A stretch of DNA of 64,000 nucleotides from Thalassotalea nanhaiensis (GTDB lineage Bacteria; Pseudomonadota; Gammaproteobacteria; Enterobacterales; Alteromonadaceae), in the NCBI RefSeq assembly GCF_031583575.1, contig NZ_CP134146.1:62001-126000 (forward strand). The letters run 5' to 3'. Below the pieces are notes generated by a model that was given only the letters and a program-made list of their open reading frames with translations, ran no database searches and was not told the origin of the DNA. The position numbers and the translations under genes are program-made. Every line of letters starts with the position of its first letter. The stretch's first letter is position 1. Of the stretch, positions 37,620 to 46,209 are shown piece by piece.

Positions 37620-39356
37620 TTAGTGAGCGTGAGCTTCACCAGCACCTTTTGGAATACGGAAGTTTTCTACCATATGTTGGATATGCGCTGGCGCTTCGCC
37701 AGTTAACTTACATACGCCAAACGCTACAGCAAAGTTAACTAATGCACCGACTGCACCAAATGCATTTGGTGAAATTCCGAAGAACCAGTTTTGCTCTAGG
37801 CCACCTAAGAACGATGTGCCAGGTATAAACATGATGCCCTTGTGTTGGAATACGTACAACATAGTAATCCCAATACCAGAAATCATACCTGCAACAGCAG
37901 CTTTACCACTCATTTTCTTCGAGAATATACCCATCATTAATGCCGGGAATATTGACGATGCAGCTAAACCAAAGGCTAGGGCAACAGTACCTGCGGCAAA
38001 CCCAGGTGGATTGAGACCGAGATAACCAGACACCAGTATTGCTATGGTCATTACTATCCGTCCCGCCCTTAATTCTGCTTTCTCTGACAGATCTGGCGTT
38101 AATACCCCTTTCATCAAGTCATGGGAAATAGAGGACGATATTGCTAATAATAACCCTGCCGCGGTGGACAGTGCAGCGGCCAAACCACCTGCAGCTACCA
38201 GAGCGATAACCCAGTTAGGCAAGTTTGCGATAGCCGGATTAGCCAGAACCATAATGTCACGGTCAACTTTAACCATTTCATTGGTATCTGCGTCTGCTAC
38301 GTACTGAACTTTACCGTCACCGTTTTTATCTTCAAATTTCAATAAACCAGTTTTTTCCCAGTCTTTAAACCATTGTGGACGCTCAGCATAAACCATATTT
38401 TCACCAGCTGTAGGTTCAATTGTGTTCATTAAGTTGAAACGTGCCATGGCGCCAACAGCGGGTGCTACGGTATAAAGTAATGCGATAAATACTAAAGCAT
38501 AACCTGCCGAAGCTCGTGCAGCTTTCACTGAAGGAACAGTGAAGAAACGCATAATTACATGCGGTAAACCAGCAGTACCAATCATTAGAGACATGGTATA
38601 AGCGAACATGTTTAACGTGCCGCCCATGTTGTCAGTTGTATATTCTTTAAAACCTAAATCGGTAACGACCAGATCAAGTTTATCTAATAAATATACGCCA
38701 CTACCATCAGCGAGGGTTGAACCTAAACCAAGTTGTGGAATTGGATTACCAGTAAGTTGTAATGAAATGAATACCGCAGGAATAGTGTAAGCAAAAATTA
38801 GTACACAGTACTGAGCTATTTGAGTGTAAGTAATCCCTTTCATGCCACCTAATACGGCATAAACCCAAACAACCATCATACCTATGCCTAAGCCTAGGCC
38901 GTAGTCAACTTCCAGGAAGCGAGAGAACGCTACACCAACACCTTTCATTTGACCTATGATGTAGGTTAATGAAGCGATAATTAAACAAACAACGGCAACT
39001 ATACGTGCGGTTTTTGAGTAGTAACGGTCAAAAATAAATTCTGGAACGGTAAACTTACCGTGTTTACGTAGGTAAGGCGCTAGTAACATGGCAAGTAATA
39101 CGTAACCACCAGTCCAACCCATTAAAAATACAGAACCACCGTAACCTAAAAAGGCAATTAAACCAGCCATTGAAATAAACGATGCGGCGCTCATCCAGTC
39201 GGCACCAATTGCCATACCATTTTGTATCGGTGTAACACCACCACCGGCAACGTAGAAGTCACTTGTTGAACCAGCTCGCGCCCACCAGGCGATCGCAAAA
39301 TAAACACCGAACGAACCAAATACGGCAATATAAGTATAAAGCTTTAACTCATCCAT
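37620..39356 (-). CDS. Sodium:solute symporter, VC_2705 subfamily (acetate-type)
   Basis: 578 aa. SSS fold of 13 spans, starting 'YTYIAVFGSFGVYFAIAWWA' and with 'MAIGADWMSAASFISMAGLI' typical of ActP relatives. An insert near residues 325-375 is characteristic of the VC_2705 subfamily and here contains 'KFEDKNGDGKVQYVADADTN', an EF-hand-like DxNxDG loop. C-terminus His-rich (GEAHAH). With its small partner, the crbRS genes and acs nearby, acetate or another short carboxylate is the likely substrate. Confidence 0.92.
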   Translation of the reverse strand: MDELKLYTYIAVFGSFGVYFAIAWWARAGSTSDFYVAGGGVTPIQNGMAIGADWMSAASFISMAGLIAFLGYGGSVFLMGWTGGYVLLAMLLAPYLRKHGKFTVPEFIFDRYYSKTARIVAVVCLIIASLTYIIGQMKGVGVAFSRFLEVDYGLGLGIGMMVVWVYAVLGGMKGITYTQIAQYCVLIFAYTIPAVFISLQLTGNPIPQLGLGSTLADGSGVYLLDKLDLVVTDLGFKEYTTDNMGGTLNMFAYTMSLMIGTAGLPHVIMRFFTVPSVKAARASAGYALVFIALLYTVAPAVGAMARFNLMNTIEPTAGENMVYAERPQWFKDWEKTGLLKFEDKNGDGKVQYVADADTNEMVKVDRDIMVLANPAIANLPNWVIALVAAGGLAAALSTAAGLLLAISSSISHDLMKGVLTPDLSEKAELRAGRIVMTIAILVSGYLGLNPPGFAAGTVALAFGLAASSIFPALMMGIFSKKMSGKAAVAGMISGIGITMLYVFQHKGIMFIPGTSFLGGLEQNWFFGISPNAFGAVGALVNFAVAFGVCKLTGEAPAHIQHMVENFRIPKGAGEAHAH

Positions 39357-39359
39357 TAT

Positions 39360-39611
39360 TTATTCCTCTTCTACGTCATGTTTTTTGTCTAGTTTATTCA
39401 TCTGTGATGAATACCAGAAAACTAAACCAACAAACGTGTAAATTGACCCCTGTTGGGCAAACCAGAAACCTAGTTTATATCCACCAACACGTATCTCGTT
39501 TAACGGTTCTACTAATAACAAACCAAAGCCAAATGAAACTACAAACCAAATGACAAGGCAGATGAGTATCAGGCGAAGGTTTTCTTGCCAGTAACTGTTA
39601 TTACTCTCCAC
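39360..39611 (-). CDS. DUF4212 small symporter subunit
   Basis: 83 aa on the - strand, 3 bases before the large symporter. Two spans ('LILICLVIWFVVSFGFGLLL', 'GSIYTFVGLVFWYSSQMNKL') and the conserved 'GFWFAQQGS' of the small-subunit family that always accompanies VC_2705-type symporters. Inner membrane. Confidence 0.93.
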   Translation of the reverse strand: MESNNSYWQENLRLILICLVIWFVVSFGFGLLLVEPLNEIRVGGYKLGFWFAQQGSIYTFVGLVFWYSSQMNKLDKKHDVEEE

Positions 39612-39793
39612 AATGCTCTCCTAACTATTTAAAATTATTAATACCAATTGATATTTTGTTTTTTATATTTTTATAAATTCAAGTTGTATGAAGAAGATAT
39701 TTATCGAAAGCCAAAGCTATGTTTTTACTTTGATTCTTTTGGTAAAAATCTTTTTCTATCTATCACACTAGCAATCCAATACTAATAAAAACA

Positions 39794-39809
39794 TTAGACC
39801 TTGGTCTAG
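39794..39809. promoter_or_regulatory. Candidate CrbR operator 1
   Basis: TTAGAC-CTTG-GTCTAG in the region between the symporter operon (-) and the CBS gene (+). It lies upstream of TTGTGT (39826) / TATAAA (39847-39852), a position suited to an activator. Same dyad as two sites before acs. Confidence 0.7.
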
Positions 39810-39891
39810 TTTGTATACAGATAGGTTGTGTTAATTGCTTGCTTACTATAAAACTAATGGTAAGAGATTGTCTAAACAGTTGAGCGTTTAA

Positions 39892-41739
39892 ATGAGTACT
39901 GAACTTGCTGATATTCATGACTTTATCAAAGCGATTGAGCCATTTGATCAGTTACCCGACACAGCCGTTGCTCGCATAGTGCGCAATATTAGTATTTGCT
40001 ATGTACGAACTGGCGAACAATTACCGCCAGCAGGGGTACAGGTGCCAATGCTGTATTTTTTACGTAAAGGCGCTCTTGCCTATTTCACCGAGAATAATGA
40101 GCTTTTAGGTAAATACGGAGAAGGGGATATATGTACGGTATTTTGTAATCCGGATGAAAATTTAGTTGTTAACGTCATTCCTGAAGAAGATACATTACTT
40201 TGTGCTATTAGTTGTGATGATCTAAAAGCAGTAATTAACGATTTTCCAAATGTGTTGCGCTTTTTTATTCAAACCGGAGCACAACGGTTAAAGCAACAAG
40301 TATTAAAAATTAACGAAGAAGCCATTATGGCTTCAACGTTAATGAATACTTCTATTGAAGATTTCTATCATGCACCGGTAGTGACTATTGATCATAAGTC
40401 ATCAATTAAAGACGCTGCGGTTAAAATGACAGAATTAAACTTTTCCTGCCTGGTTGTCGTTGATGGTGAAAAATTATCGGGCATAGTTACCGATAAAGAT
40501 TTACGCCGGCGGTGTATTGCCAAAGGGCTGGATCTTAACTTGCCAGTTAGCAACATTATGACCCCTAACATGGAAGTCATTGATGTAAATTACAGTGCCC
40601 ATGATGCGTTAATTAAAATGACCAGCCAGCACATTCATCATTTACCTGTTATGAAAGATGGTGTGTTAACCGGCATGGTTACCGTAACTGATTTAATGAA
40701 TCAGGAGGGATTAAATGCGGTTAATATGTCTAGCACCATTGGTAAGGCAACATCTGTTGAAGAGCTGGTTAGTATTAGTAAAATGCTACCAAAACTTCAA
40801 ATTAGAATGGCAAAACTTGGCACAACTGCTGATCATGTTGGTAAAACCATAAGTGCGATAACGTGTGCATTTACCGTTAAGCTCATCAAAATGGCCAAAC
40901 AAAAATATGGCCCAGAGCCTGTGCCTTTTGCTTGGTTAGCGGCAGGTTCGCAAGCACGACAAGAGCAATTTGCCCATTCTGATCAAGACAACGCGTTGAT
41001 TATTTCCAATGATATGCGCCCTGAAGATGATGCTTGGTTTAAACAGCTCGCGACCTTTGTCAGTGATGGCCTGGCTGCCTGTGGATTTATTTATTGTCCA
41101 GGGGATGTGATGGCAACAAACGATAAATGGCGACAACCGCAGCATGTTTGGCAGCATTACTTTGAACGTTGGGTTAATACGCCAGAGCCGATGGCGTTAA
41201 TGCATTCAAGTGTATTTTTTGATTTAAACTGTGTTTTTGGTGATGCAGATTTACTCAATGAGGTACGGGCTAATATGCTTAAACAAACGCAGCGCAATAC
41301 CCTATTTATCGCCCACTTATCTGGTAATGCGTTAAAGCTGCGTCCACCACTTGGATTTTTCAGGGACTTTGTTTTAGTCTCAAGCGGTAAAAATAAAAAA
41401 GCGTTGGATTTAAAGCATAATGGCATTGCACCTATTGTTGATTTAGCTCGTATTTATGCTCTTTCTGAAGGCATAACAGCGGTTAATACTATCGAACGTC
41501 TCAAGCAAGCATCTGGCACACCTTCATTAAGTAAAACTTCTGCCGCCAACCTAATTGATGCGTACGAGTTTCTTGGTATGTTACGGGCTGAGCATCAAGC
41601 TCGTCAGTTACAAGATGGTATTGAACCGGACAATTTTTTAGCGCCAAAAGAAATTTCTCGATTAGAGCGTGAACACTTAAAAGACGCATTCAAAGTGATA
41701 AAAACCATGCAGTCTAATCGACAAAGCACTTACGGTTAG
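39892..41739 (+). CDS. cNMP/CBS/DUF294 nucleotidyltransferase-like regulator
   Basis: 615 aa from ATG 39892. Residues about 10-140: cyclic-nucleotide-binding-like domain. About 155-275: two CBS domains ('SCLVVVDGEKLSGIVTDKDL', 'HHLPVMKDGVLTGMVTVTDL'). About 300-440: DUF294 nucleotidyltransferase-like with 'PFAWLAAGSQARQEQFAHSD' then QDNALI (GS..R.E....D.D). About 470-600: DUF294 C-terminal domain. Often paired with an exonuclease and ActP-type symporter, as here; probably regulates acetate or energy metabolism. Confidence 0.92.
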   Translation: MSTELADIHDFIKAIEPFDQLPDTAVARIVRNISICYVRTGEQLPPAGVQVPMLYFLRKGALAYFTENNELLGKYGEGDICTVFCNPDENLVVNVIPEEDTLLCAISCDDLKAVINDFPNVLRFFIQTGAQRLKQQVLKINEEAIMASTLMNTSIEDFYHAPVVTIDHKSSIKDAAVKMTELNFSCLVVVDGEKLSGIVTDKDLRRRCIAKGLDLNLPVSNIMTPNMEVIDVNYSAHDALIKMTSQHIHHLPVMKDGVLTGMVTVTDLMNQEGLNAVNMSSTIGKATSVEELVSISKMLPKLQIRMAKLGTTADHVGKTISAITCAFTVKLIKMAKQKYGPEPVPFAWLAAGSQARQEQFAHSDQDNALIISNDMRPEDDAWFKQLATFVSDGLAACGFIYCPGDVMATNDKWRQPQHVWQHYFERWVNTPEPMALMHSSVFFDLNCVFGDADLLNEVRANMLKQTQRNTLFIAHLSGNALKLRPPLGFFRDFVLVSSGKNKKALDLKHNGIAPIVDLARIYALSEGITAVNTIERLKQASGTPSLSKTSAANLIDAYEFLGMLRAEHQARQLQDGIEPDNFLAPKEISRLEREHLKDAFKVIKTMQSNRQSTYG

Positions 41740-41745
41740 GCACTT

Positions 41746-42456
41746 ATGATGAAAGGTAAGTTAAAACAAATCATCAACAGATTTAAAAACTTAAATGCTC
41801 AACGCTTAGAGTTGCTTGCTAAAGCGCCAGAAGGACCGTTAAAGCAGTTTTTATCGGTGCCTTTTCCAGACAACAAAACGGCAATAAGTGATGTAGATAT
41901 TCTTGCAGTCGATTTTGAAACTACCGGGCTGAATGCTAAAACTGATCAATTGCTCAGTGTTGGTTATGTGCTTGTTGAACATGGATTCATTAAACTTGCC
42001 AAAAGCACGCATGAAGTTGTTCAATCTCAAGGTGATTTGCATAAAGATAATGTAGTTATCCATCAAATTACTGATGATGAAAAAGCCAATGGTTTAGCAT
42101 TAGAGCTAGTTGTTGAAAAAATGCTTAATGCTTTAGCGGGCAAAGTTATGTTGGTGCATTACGCCAATATAGAACGTTCTTTTTTACGGCAAGCCTGTAT
42201 TGAGCTTTATGGCATGGCACCGGTGTGGCCGATTATTGATACGTTAGCCTTAGCGAAAAAACGTTTAGACAGATCAGACACTGCTTATGACCCAAATCAG
42301 CTAAGGTTAATAAACCTACGTCATTCGTATGGCCTACCGGCTCACCACGAGCATAATGCCCTAAACGATGCCATTGCGACAGGAGAGTTGTTTTTAGCGC
42401 AAATGCATCATTATGATCACGGCTTCAATACCCCTTTAAAAGAATTCATTAGCTAA
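41746..42456 (+). CDS. DnaQ-like 3'-5' exonuclease
   Basis: 236 aa; two ATGs (41746, 41749). It follows the CBS gene by 6 bases, so one operon. DEDD-type core: Exo I 'DILAVDFETTGLN' (D-x-E), Exo II with 'MLVHYANIERSFL' (the Asp position reads N-I-E), Exo III 'HEHNALNDAIATGELFL' (H....D). Resembles DNA polymerase III epsilon-type stand-alone nucleases linked to symporter loci. Substrate unknown. Confidence 0.9.
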   Translation: MMKGKLKQIINRFKNLNAQRLELLAKAPEGPLKQFLSVPFPDNKTAISDVDILAVDFETTGLNAKTDQLLSVGYVLVEHGFIKLAKSTHEVVQSQGDLHKDNVVIHQITDDEKANGLALELVVEKMLNALAGKVMLVHYANIERSFLRQACIELYGMAPVWPIIDTLALAKKRLDRSDTAYDPNQLRLINLRHSYGLPAHHEHNALNDAIATGELFLAQMHHYDHGFNTPLKEFIS

Positions 42457-42522
42457 TCAATCCACCTCTTAAACCGAGTTCAGGTTAATCAACGAAATAA
42501 AAATCCAATTAAATCAACAAAC

Positions 42523-42538
42523 TTAGACTAAGGTCTAA
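42523..42538. promoter_or_regulatory. Candidate CrbR operator 2 (acs distal)
   Basis: TTAGAC-TAAG-GTCTAA, exactly 33 bases (three helical turns) upstream of the next copy. Confidence 0.75.
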
Positions 42539-42555
42539 TGCTTAAATTGGCAGTT

Positions 42556-42571
42556 TTAGACTTAGGTCTAA
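42556..42571. promoter_or_regulatory. Candidate CrbR operator 3 (acs proximal)
   Basis: TTAGAC-TTAG-GTCTAA. It ends about 10 bases before a possible -35. Confidence 0.75.
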
Positions 42572-42580
42572 TATCTTCTC

Positions 42581-42608
42581 TTGCCATACCCACCTACCTT
42601 TGTATGCA
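42581..42608 (+). promoter_or_regulatory. Possible acs promoter
   Basis: TTGCCA (42581-42586) and TATGCA (42603-42608), 16 bases apart, just downstream of the paired dyads. A weak promoter suited to activation. Confidence 0.45.
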
Positions 42609-42686
42609 ACAAGAAATTTACAAATAAATCGGCTGACGCTTTTCCTTGTCATGAGTCTTCGTCAGCTAACAAAGGTGGAGAGCATT

Positions 42687-44585
42687 ATGAACGCATCGGT
42701 TAATCCAGATATGTTTTACCCAGGTCAAGACGTTGTCGATCAAGCTAACGTTAGTGAATATGAAAAAATGTACCAGTACTCGGTAGAAAACCGTGAAGAG
42801 TTTTGGGCTGAGCAAGCAGACACTCTGGGTTGGTATAAAAAATGGGACTCAGTATTAGACGAGTCGAACGCACCGTTTTATAAATGGTTTGATGGCGCTG
42901 AAATAAACATTGTCCATAACGCCATTGACCGCCATCTTGAAAATGCGAATCGCAATAAAATGGCCATTATTTGGGAAGGTGAAAACGGTCAAAAACGTAA
43001 CTTTTCATATAACGGCTTAAACCGCGAAGTGTGCCAGTTTGCCAACGTATTAAAAAGTATGGGCGTAGAAAAAGGCGATATCGTAACCATCTACATGCCA
43101 CAAATTCCTGAGCTTGTCTTTGCCATGTTAGCCTGTGCAAAAATTGGTGCGGTACATTCTGTAGTTTACGGTGGATTTAGTACTGAAGCGCTTGCTTCTC
43201 GAATTGATGATGCTCATTCTCGAGTACTAATTACTGCCGATGGCGGCTGGCGTCGTGGTAAACAAATCGATTTAAAGTCTATTGCCAATGAGGCAATGCA
43301 ACGTTCTCCAAGTATTGAAGTATGTATCTGTGTAAAAAATAACGAACTAGATGTTGAAATGGAACCTACTCGTGATTTTTGGTTGCATGACTTAAAAGCG
43401 TTACCTATTGCCGGTAGCCAGTGTGAAACCGAGCAAACCAGCTCTGAAGACCCTTTATTTATTTTATACACCTCGGGTACTACCGGTACGCCAAAAGGTA
43501 TGTTGCATACCCATGGTGGTTACGCTGTTTATACCTCAACAACCCATCGCATGGCATTTGATATTAAACCACAAGACAGATGGTGGTGTGCGGCCGATCC
43601 AGGTTGGATAACTGGCCACAGTTACATCGTTTACGGACCACTTATTAATGGTGCGACGATCATGCTTTATGAAGGTGCGCCAAATTATCCTTACCCGAAC
43701 CGTTGGTGGCAAATTATTGAAAACTACGGCATTAACATTCTTTACACCTCGCCAACAGCAATTCGTGGCTTAATGCGCTTTGGTGAGCGTTGGCCGAAAA
43801 AACATGACCTTTCAAGCTTACGCTTATTGGGTAGTGTTGGTGAGCCGATTAACCCGGAAGCATGGAAATGGTATCACCATGTAATTGGTAACGATAAATG
43901 TCCAATTATTGATACTTGGTGGCAAACAGAAACCGGTGGTTTCATGATTTGTCCACTGCCTATCACCCCATTAAAACCTGGTTCTGCAACCAAGCCTTTC
44001 TTTGGTAATGAAATGGCTATTGTTGATGACGATGGCAATGAGGTGGGTACCAATGAAGAAGGCAAACTTATCGTTAAAAACCCATGGCCGGGCATGGCCC
44101 GTACGGTATTTAAAGATGATCAACGCTATGCCGATTTATATTGGAGCCAAGACAAAGACGGCAAGTGGATTTACTTAGCTGGCGACAGTGCCAAAAAAGA
44201 TGAAGATGATTACATTTGGGTTATCGGCCGTATGGATGAGGTGCTGAAAGTAAGCGGTTATCGTTTAGGTACCTCTGAAGTTGAAAGTGCTCTGGTAAGC
44301 CACCCTATGGTAACTGAAGCTGCGGCAGTTGGCTTACCGCACGAGCTAAAAGGTAATGCAATTCACACCTATGTAATTTTGCAAGCTGGCATGGTTGGCG
44401 ATAAAAACCTTGAGCAAGAGCTAAAAGCTCATGTCGGTAGTGAAATGGGCAAAATTGCTATGCCAGAGCGTGTCGAGTTTGTTGAATCATTACCAAAAAC
44501 TCGTTCAGGAAAAATCATGCGCCGTGTTCTGAAAGCCAGAGCACTCGGTCAGGATGAAGGTGATTTAAGTACGTTAGAAGAGTAA
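42687..44585 (+). CDS. acs: Acetyl-CoA synthetase
   Basis: 632 aa from ATG 42687 (GGTGGAG upstream; the earlier open frame lacks support). Activates acetate to acetyl-CoA through acetyl-AMP. 'TSGTTGTPKGMLHTHGG' is the P-loop of the adenylate-forming family; 'WWQTETGGFMICPLPIT' binds AMP; 'VIGRMDEVLKVSGYRLG' is the hinge; 'LPKTRSGKIMRRVLK' holds the catalytic Lys usually controlled by acetylation. Full length. Cytoplasmic. Regulation by CrbRS is expected from the upstream dyads. Confidence 0.97.
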   Translation: MNASVNPDMFYPGQDVVDQANVSEYEKMYQYSVENREEFWAEQADTLGWYKKWDSVLDESNAPFYKWFDGAEINIVHNAIDRHLENANRNKMAIIWEGENGQKRNFSYNGLNREVCQFANVLKSMGVEKGDIVTIYMPQIPELVFAMLACAKIGAVHSVVYGGFSTEALASRIDDAHSRVLITADGGWRRGKQIDLKSIANEAMQRSPSIEVCICVKNNELDVEMEPTRDFWLHDLKALPIAGSQCETEQTSSEDPLFILYTSGTTGTPKGMLHTHGGYAVYTSTTHRMAFDIKPQDRWWCAADPGWITGHSYIVYGPLINGATIMLYEGAPNYPYPNRWWQIIENYGINILYTSPTAIRGLMRFGERWPKKHDLSSLRLLGSVGEPINPEAWKWYHHVIGNDKCPIIDTWWQTETGGFMICPLPITPLKPGSATKPFFGNEMAIVDDDGNEVGTNEEGKLIVKNPWPGMARTVFKDDQRYADLYWSQDKDGKWIYLAGDSAKKDEDDYIWVIGRMDEVLKVSGYRLGTSEVESALVSHPMVTEAAAVGLPHELKGNAIHTYVILQAGMVGDKNLEQELKAHVGSEMGKIAMPERVEFVESLPKTRSGKIMRRVLKARALGQDEGDLSTLEE

Positions 44586-44625
44586 ATAAATCACTAACCA
44601 AGTAAAAATTACAACATAAAAATAA

Positions 44626-44640
44626 GGGGGCTTGGCCCCC
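44626..44640 (+). terminator. Hairpin after acs
   Basis: GGGGGC-TTG-GCCCCC, a 6-bp GC stem followed by ATTAACAAAAATTT; a weak T-run makes it a plausible but not ideal terminator. Confidence 0.6.
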
Positions 44641-44727
44641 ATTAACAAAAATTTAATTATAACGAAACACCAATCGCTTTAAGGAATGTCAGTAGTCTTA
44701 CCTTGATCGATGATGGGGAGCAAAACA

Positions 44728-45786
44728 ATGTTAAAAAGAAATAAACTAGCGTTAGCAACGGGCTTAGCCCTTCTAGCTGGTAGTGCACATGCAGGGTATA
44801 CGATCAAATTGACTGATAAGGATACCATTACCTTTGGCGGCTATATTCAAGGTGATATTCGTTACGTTGATGGTGATCTTAGCTCGCCACTTACCAATGA
44901 TGATTTCTGGATTGGCCATGTTGCTGCTGATGAGCAAAGTAATGTTAATTTTAATGCCAATTCTACCCGTTTTAATACCAAATATGTTCATGGTGATGTT
45001 ACTGGTTTTATTGAAATGGATTTTTATGGTGGTGGTGGTAATGAAAAACTGACCAACTCTCGTCACCCTCGTCTTCGTCATGCTTTTATCAAGTATAAAA
45101 ACTGGACTGTAGGTCAAACTTGGTCAACTTTTATGAATACAAGTGCACTAGCTGAATCTGCCGATTTCGCTGGGCCTTTGAATGCATCTGCGTTTATTCG
45201 TCAAGATCAAATTCGCTATACGAATGGCGGCTTTCAAATCGCAATAGAAAACCCTGAATCTTACGGTGGTGAAACCGGTGATGCAGGCTATGGTGACCAA
45301 GACTCTGTACCTGATGTGGTAGGTAAATATACCTTCACTGGTGATTGGGGGAATATTGCTATTTCTGGTGTGGTAAAACAACTGAACACTGTTGGCGGTG
45401 AATCTGAAACAGGTGTAGGTTTTGGTGTATCTGGTCGTATTAATTCTTTTGGTAAAGATGATATTCGCTTTGCCTTCCATGGTGGCAATACCGGCCGTTA
45501 TGTAGGTGCTGCTGCTGCAACTGATTTAGTTGGCGAGGAAGTAGAAGAATCGACTTCTATTATGGTTTCATACCGCCATTTTTGGACAGAAACTTGGCGT
45601 TCAAATGTTTACTACGGTAGTACTGAAACTGAAGAATCAGACAGAACACGTACACATGCAGCGATCAACATATTCAATAATGTTACTAAAGAGCTTTCAT
45701 ATGGCTTGGAAGTTGGTAACTATGAAGCAGAAGATTTAGATGCAGATTCAGATTACGTACAGTTTTCAGTGAAATACGTTTTATAG
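44728..45786 (+). CDS. DcaP-like outer-membrane porin
   Basis: 352 aa from ATG 44728, GGGGAG upstream. Signal peptide LKRNKLALATGLALLAGSAHA. The mature protein starts 'GYTIKLTDKDTITFGGYIQG' and ends in 'SDYVQFSVKYVL', the aromatic C-terminus of a beta barrel. 'GDVTGFIEMDFYGGGGN' then RHAFIKYKNWTVGQTWSTF is typical of DcaP-like trimeric porins, which take up small carboxylates. Next to acs, so it may carry acetate or diacids into the periplasm. Confidence 0.9.
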   Translation: MLKRNKLALATGLALLAGSAHAGYTIKLTDKDTITFGGYIQGDIRYVDGDLSSPLTNDDFWIGHVAADEQSNVNFNANSTRFNTKYVHGDVTGFIEMDFYGGGGNEKLTNSRHPRLRHAFIKYKNWTVGQTWSTFMNTSALAESADFAGPLNASAFIRQDQIRYTNGGFQIAIENPESYGGETGDAGYGDQDSVPDVVGKYTFTGDWGNIAISGVVKQLNTVGGESETGVGFGVSGRINSFGKDDIRFAFHGGNTGRYVGAAAATDLVGEEVEESTSIMVSYRHFWTETWRSNVYYGSTETEESDRTRTHAAINIFNNVTKELSYGLEVGNYEAEDLDADSDYVQFSVKYVL

Positions 45787-45805
45787 TTAACCAGTTTAAC
45801 TTTCT

Positions 45806-45880
45806 CCTCGTTCAATTCGCCTGAGATTTAGCCATCTCAAACGAGGTTTTTTGGGAAAGCATTCGCTTTCCCTTTTTTTT
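45806..45880 (+). terminator. Two tandem terminators after the porin
   Basis: First: CCTCGTT...AACGAGG (45806-45846) enclosing a TGAGAT / ATCTCA stem, then TTTTTT. Second: GGGAAAGC-ATTC-GCTTTCCC (45853-45872) followed by eight T (45873-45880), a textbook Rho-independent terminator. Confidence 0.92.
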
Positions 45881-45882
45881 AT

Positions 45883-45998
45883 TTCAGGGACAATTATTTA
45901 AGCATCCATGCAATAATTGCATATACAGCATCCATGCTGAAAATGATGGAATGCAAACTGCCATGGATGGCATTAAGTTTGTAAAGTTATGGAAGTGC
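45883..45998 (+). repeat. Intergenic direct repeat, copy 1
   Basis: A 116-bp unit starting TTCAGGGACAATTATTTAAG. It contains the palindromes ATGCAAT-A-ATTGCAT and CAGCAT-CC-ATGCTG. Nearly identical to 46091-46207. The 420-bp gap here has no gene. Confidence 0.9.
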
Positions 45999-46090
45999 TT
46001 ATCCTCCCGTGCCATGGACCACTCCTTCACATCCTGTGATCGTGGCATTCATTACTTCCATGTAAATTATGGCGGAAAGGGAGGGTTTAC

Positions 46091-46207
46091 TTCAGGGACC
46101 ATTATTTAAGCGTCCATGCAATAATTGCATATACAGCATCCATGCTGAAAATGATGGAATGCAAATCGCCACTTAAAGGCATTAAGTTTGTAAAGTCACT
46201 GGAGTGC
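46091..46207 (+). repeat. Intergenic direct repeat, copy 2
   Basis: Second copy, starting TTCAGGGACCATTATTTAAG and ending 2 bases before the stop of the - strand kinase gene. The differences cluster near its 3' part (ATCGCCACTTAAAGGC in place of ACTGCCATGGATGGC). Confidence 0.9.
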
Positions 46208-46209
46208 GA

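Noticed and set aside
44773-45117. Long - strand ORFs within the porin gene (also 45148-45480)
   Set aside because: Repetitive low-complexity translations opposite a clear porin; shadows.
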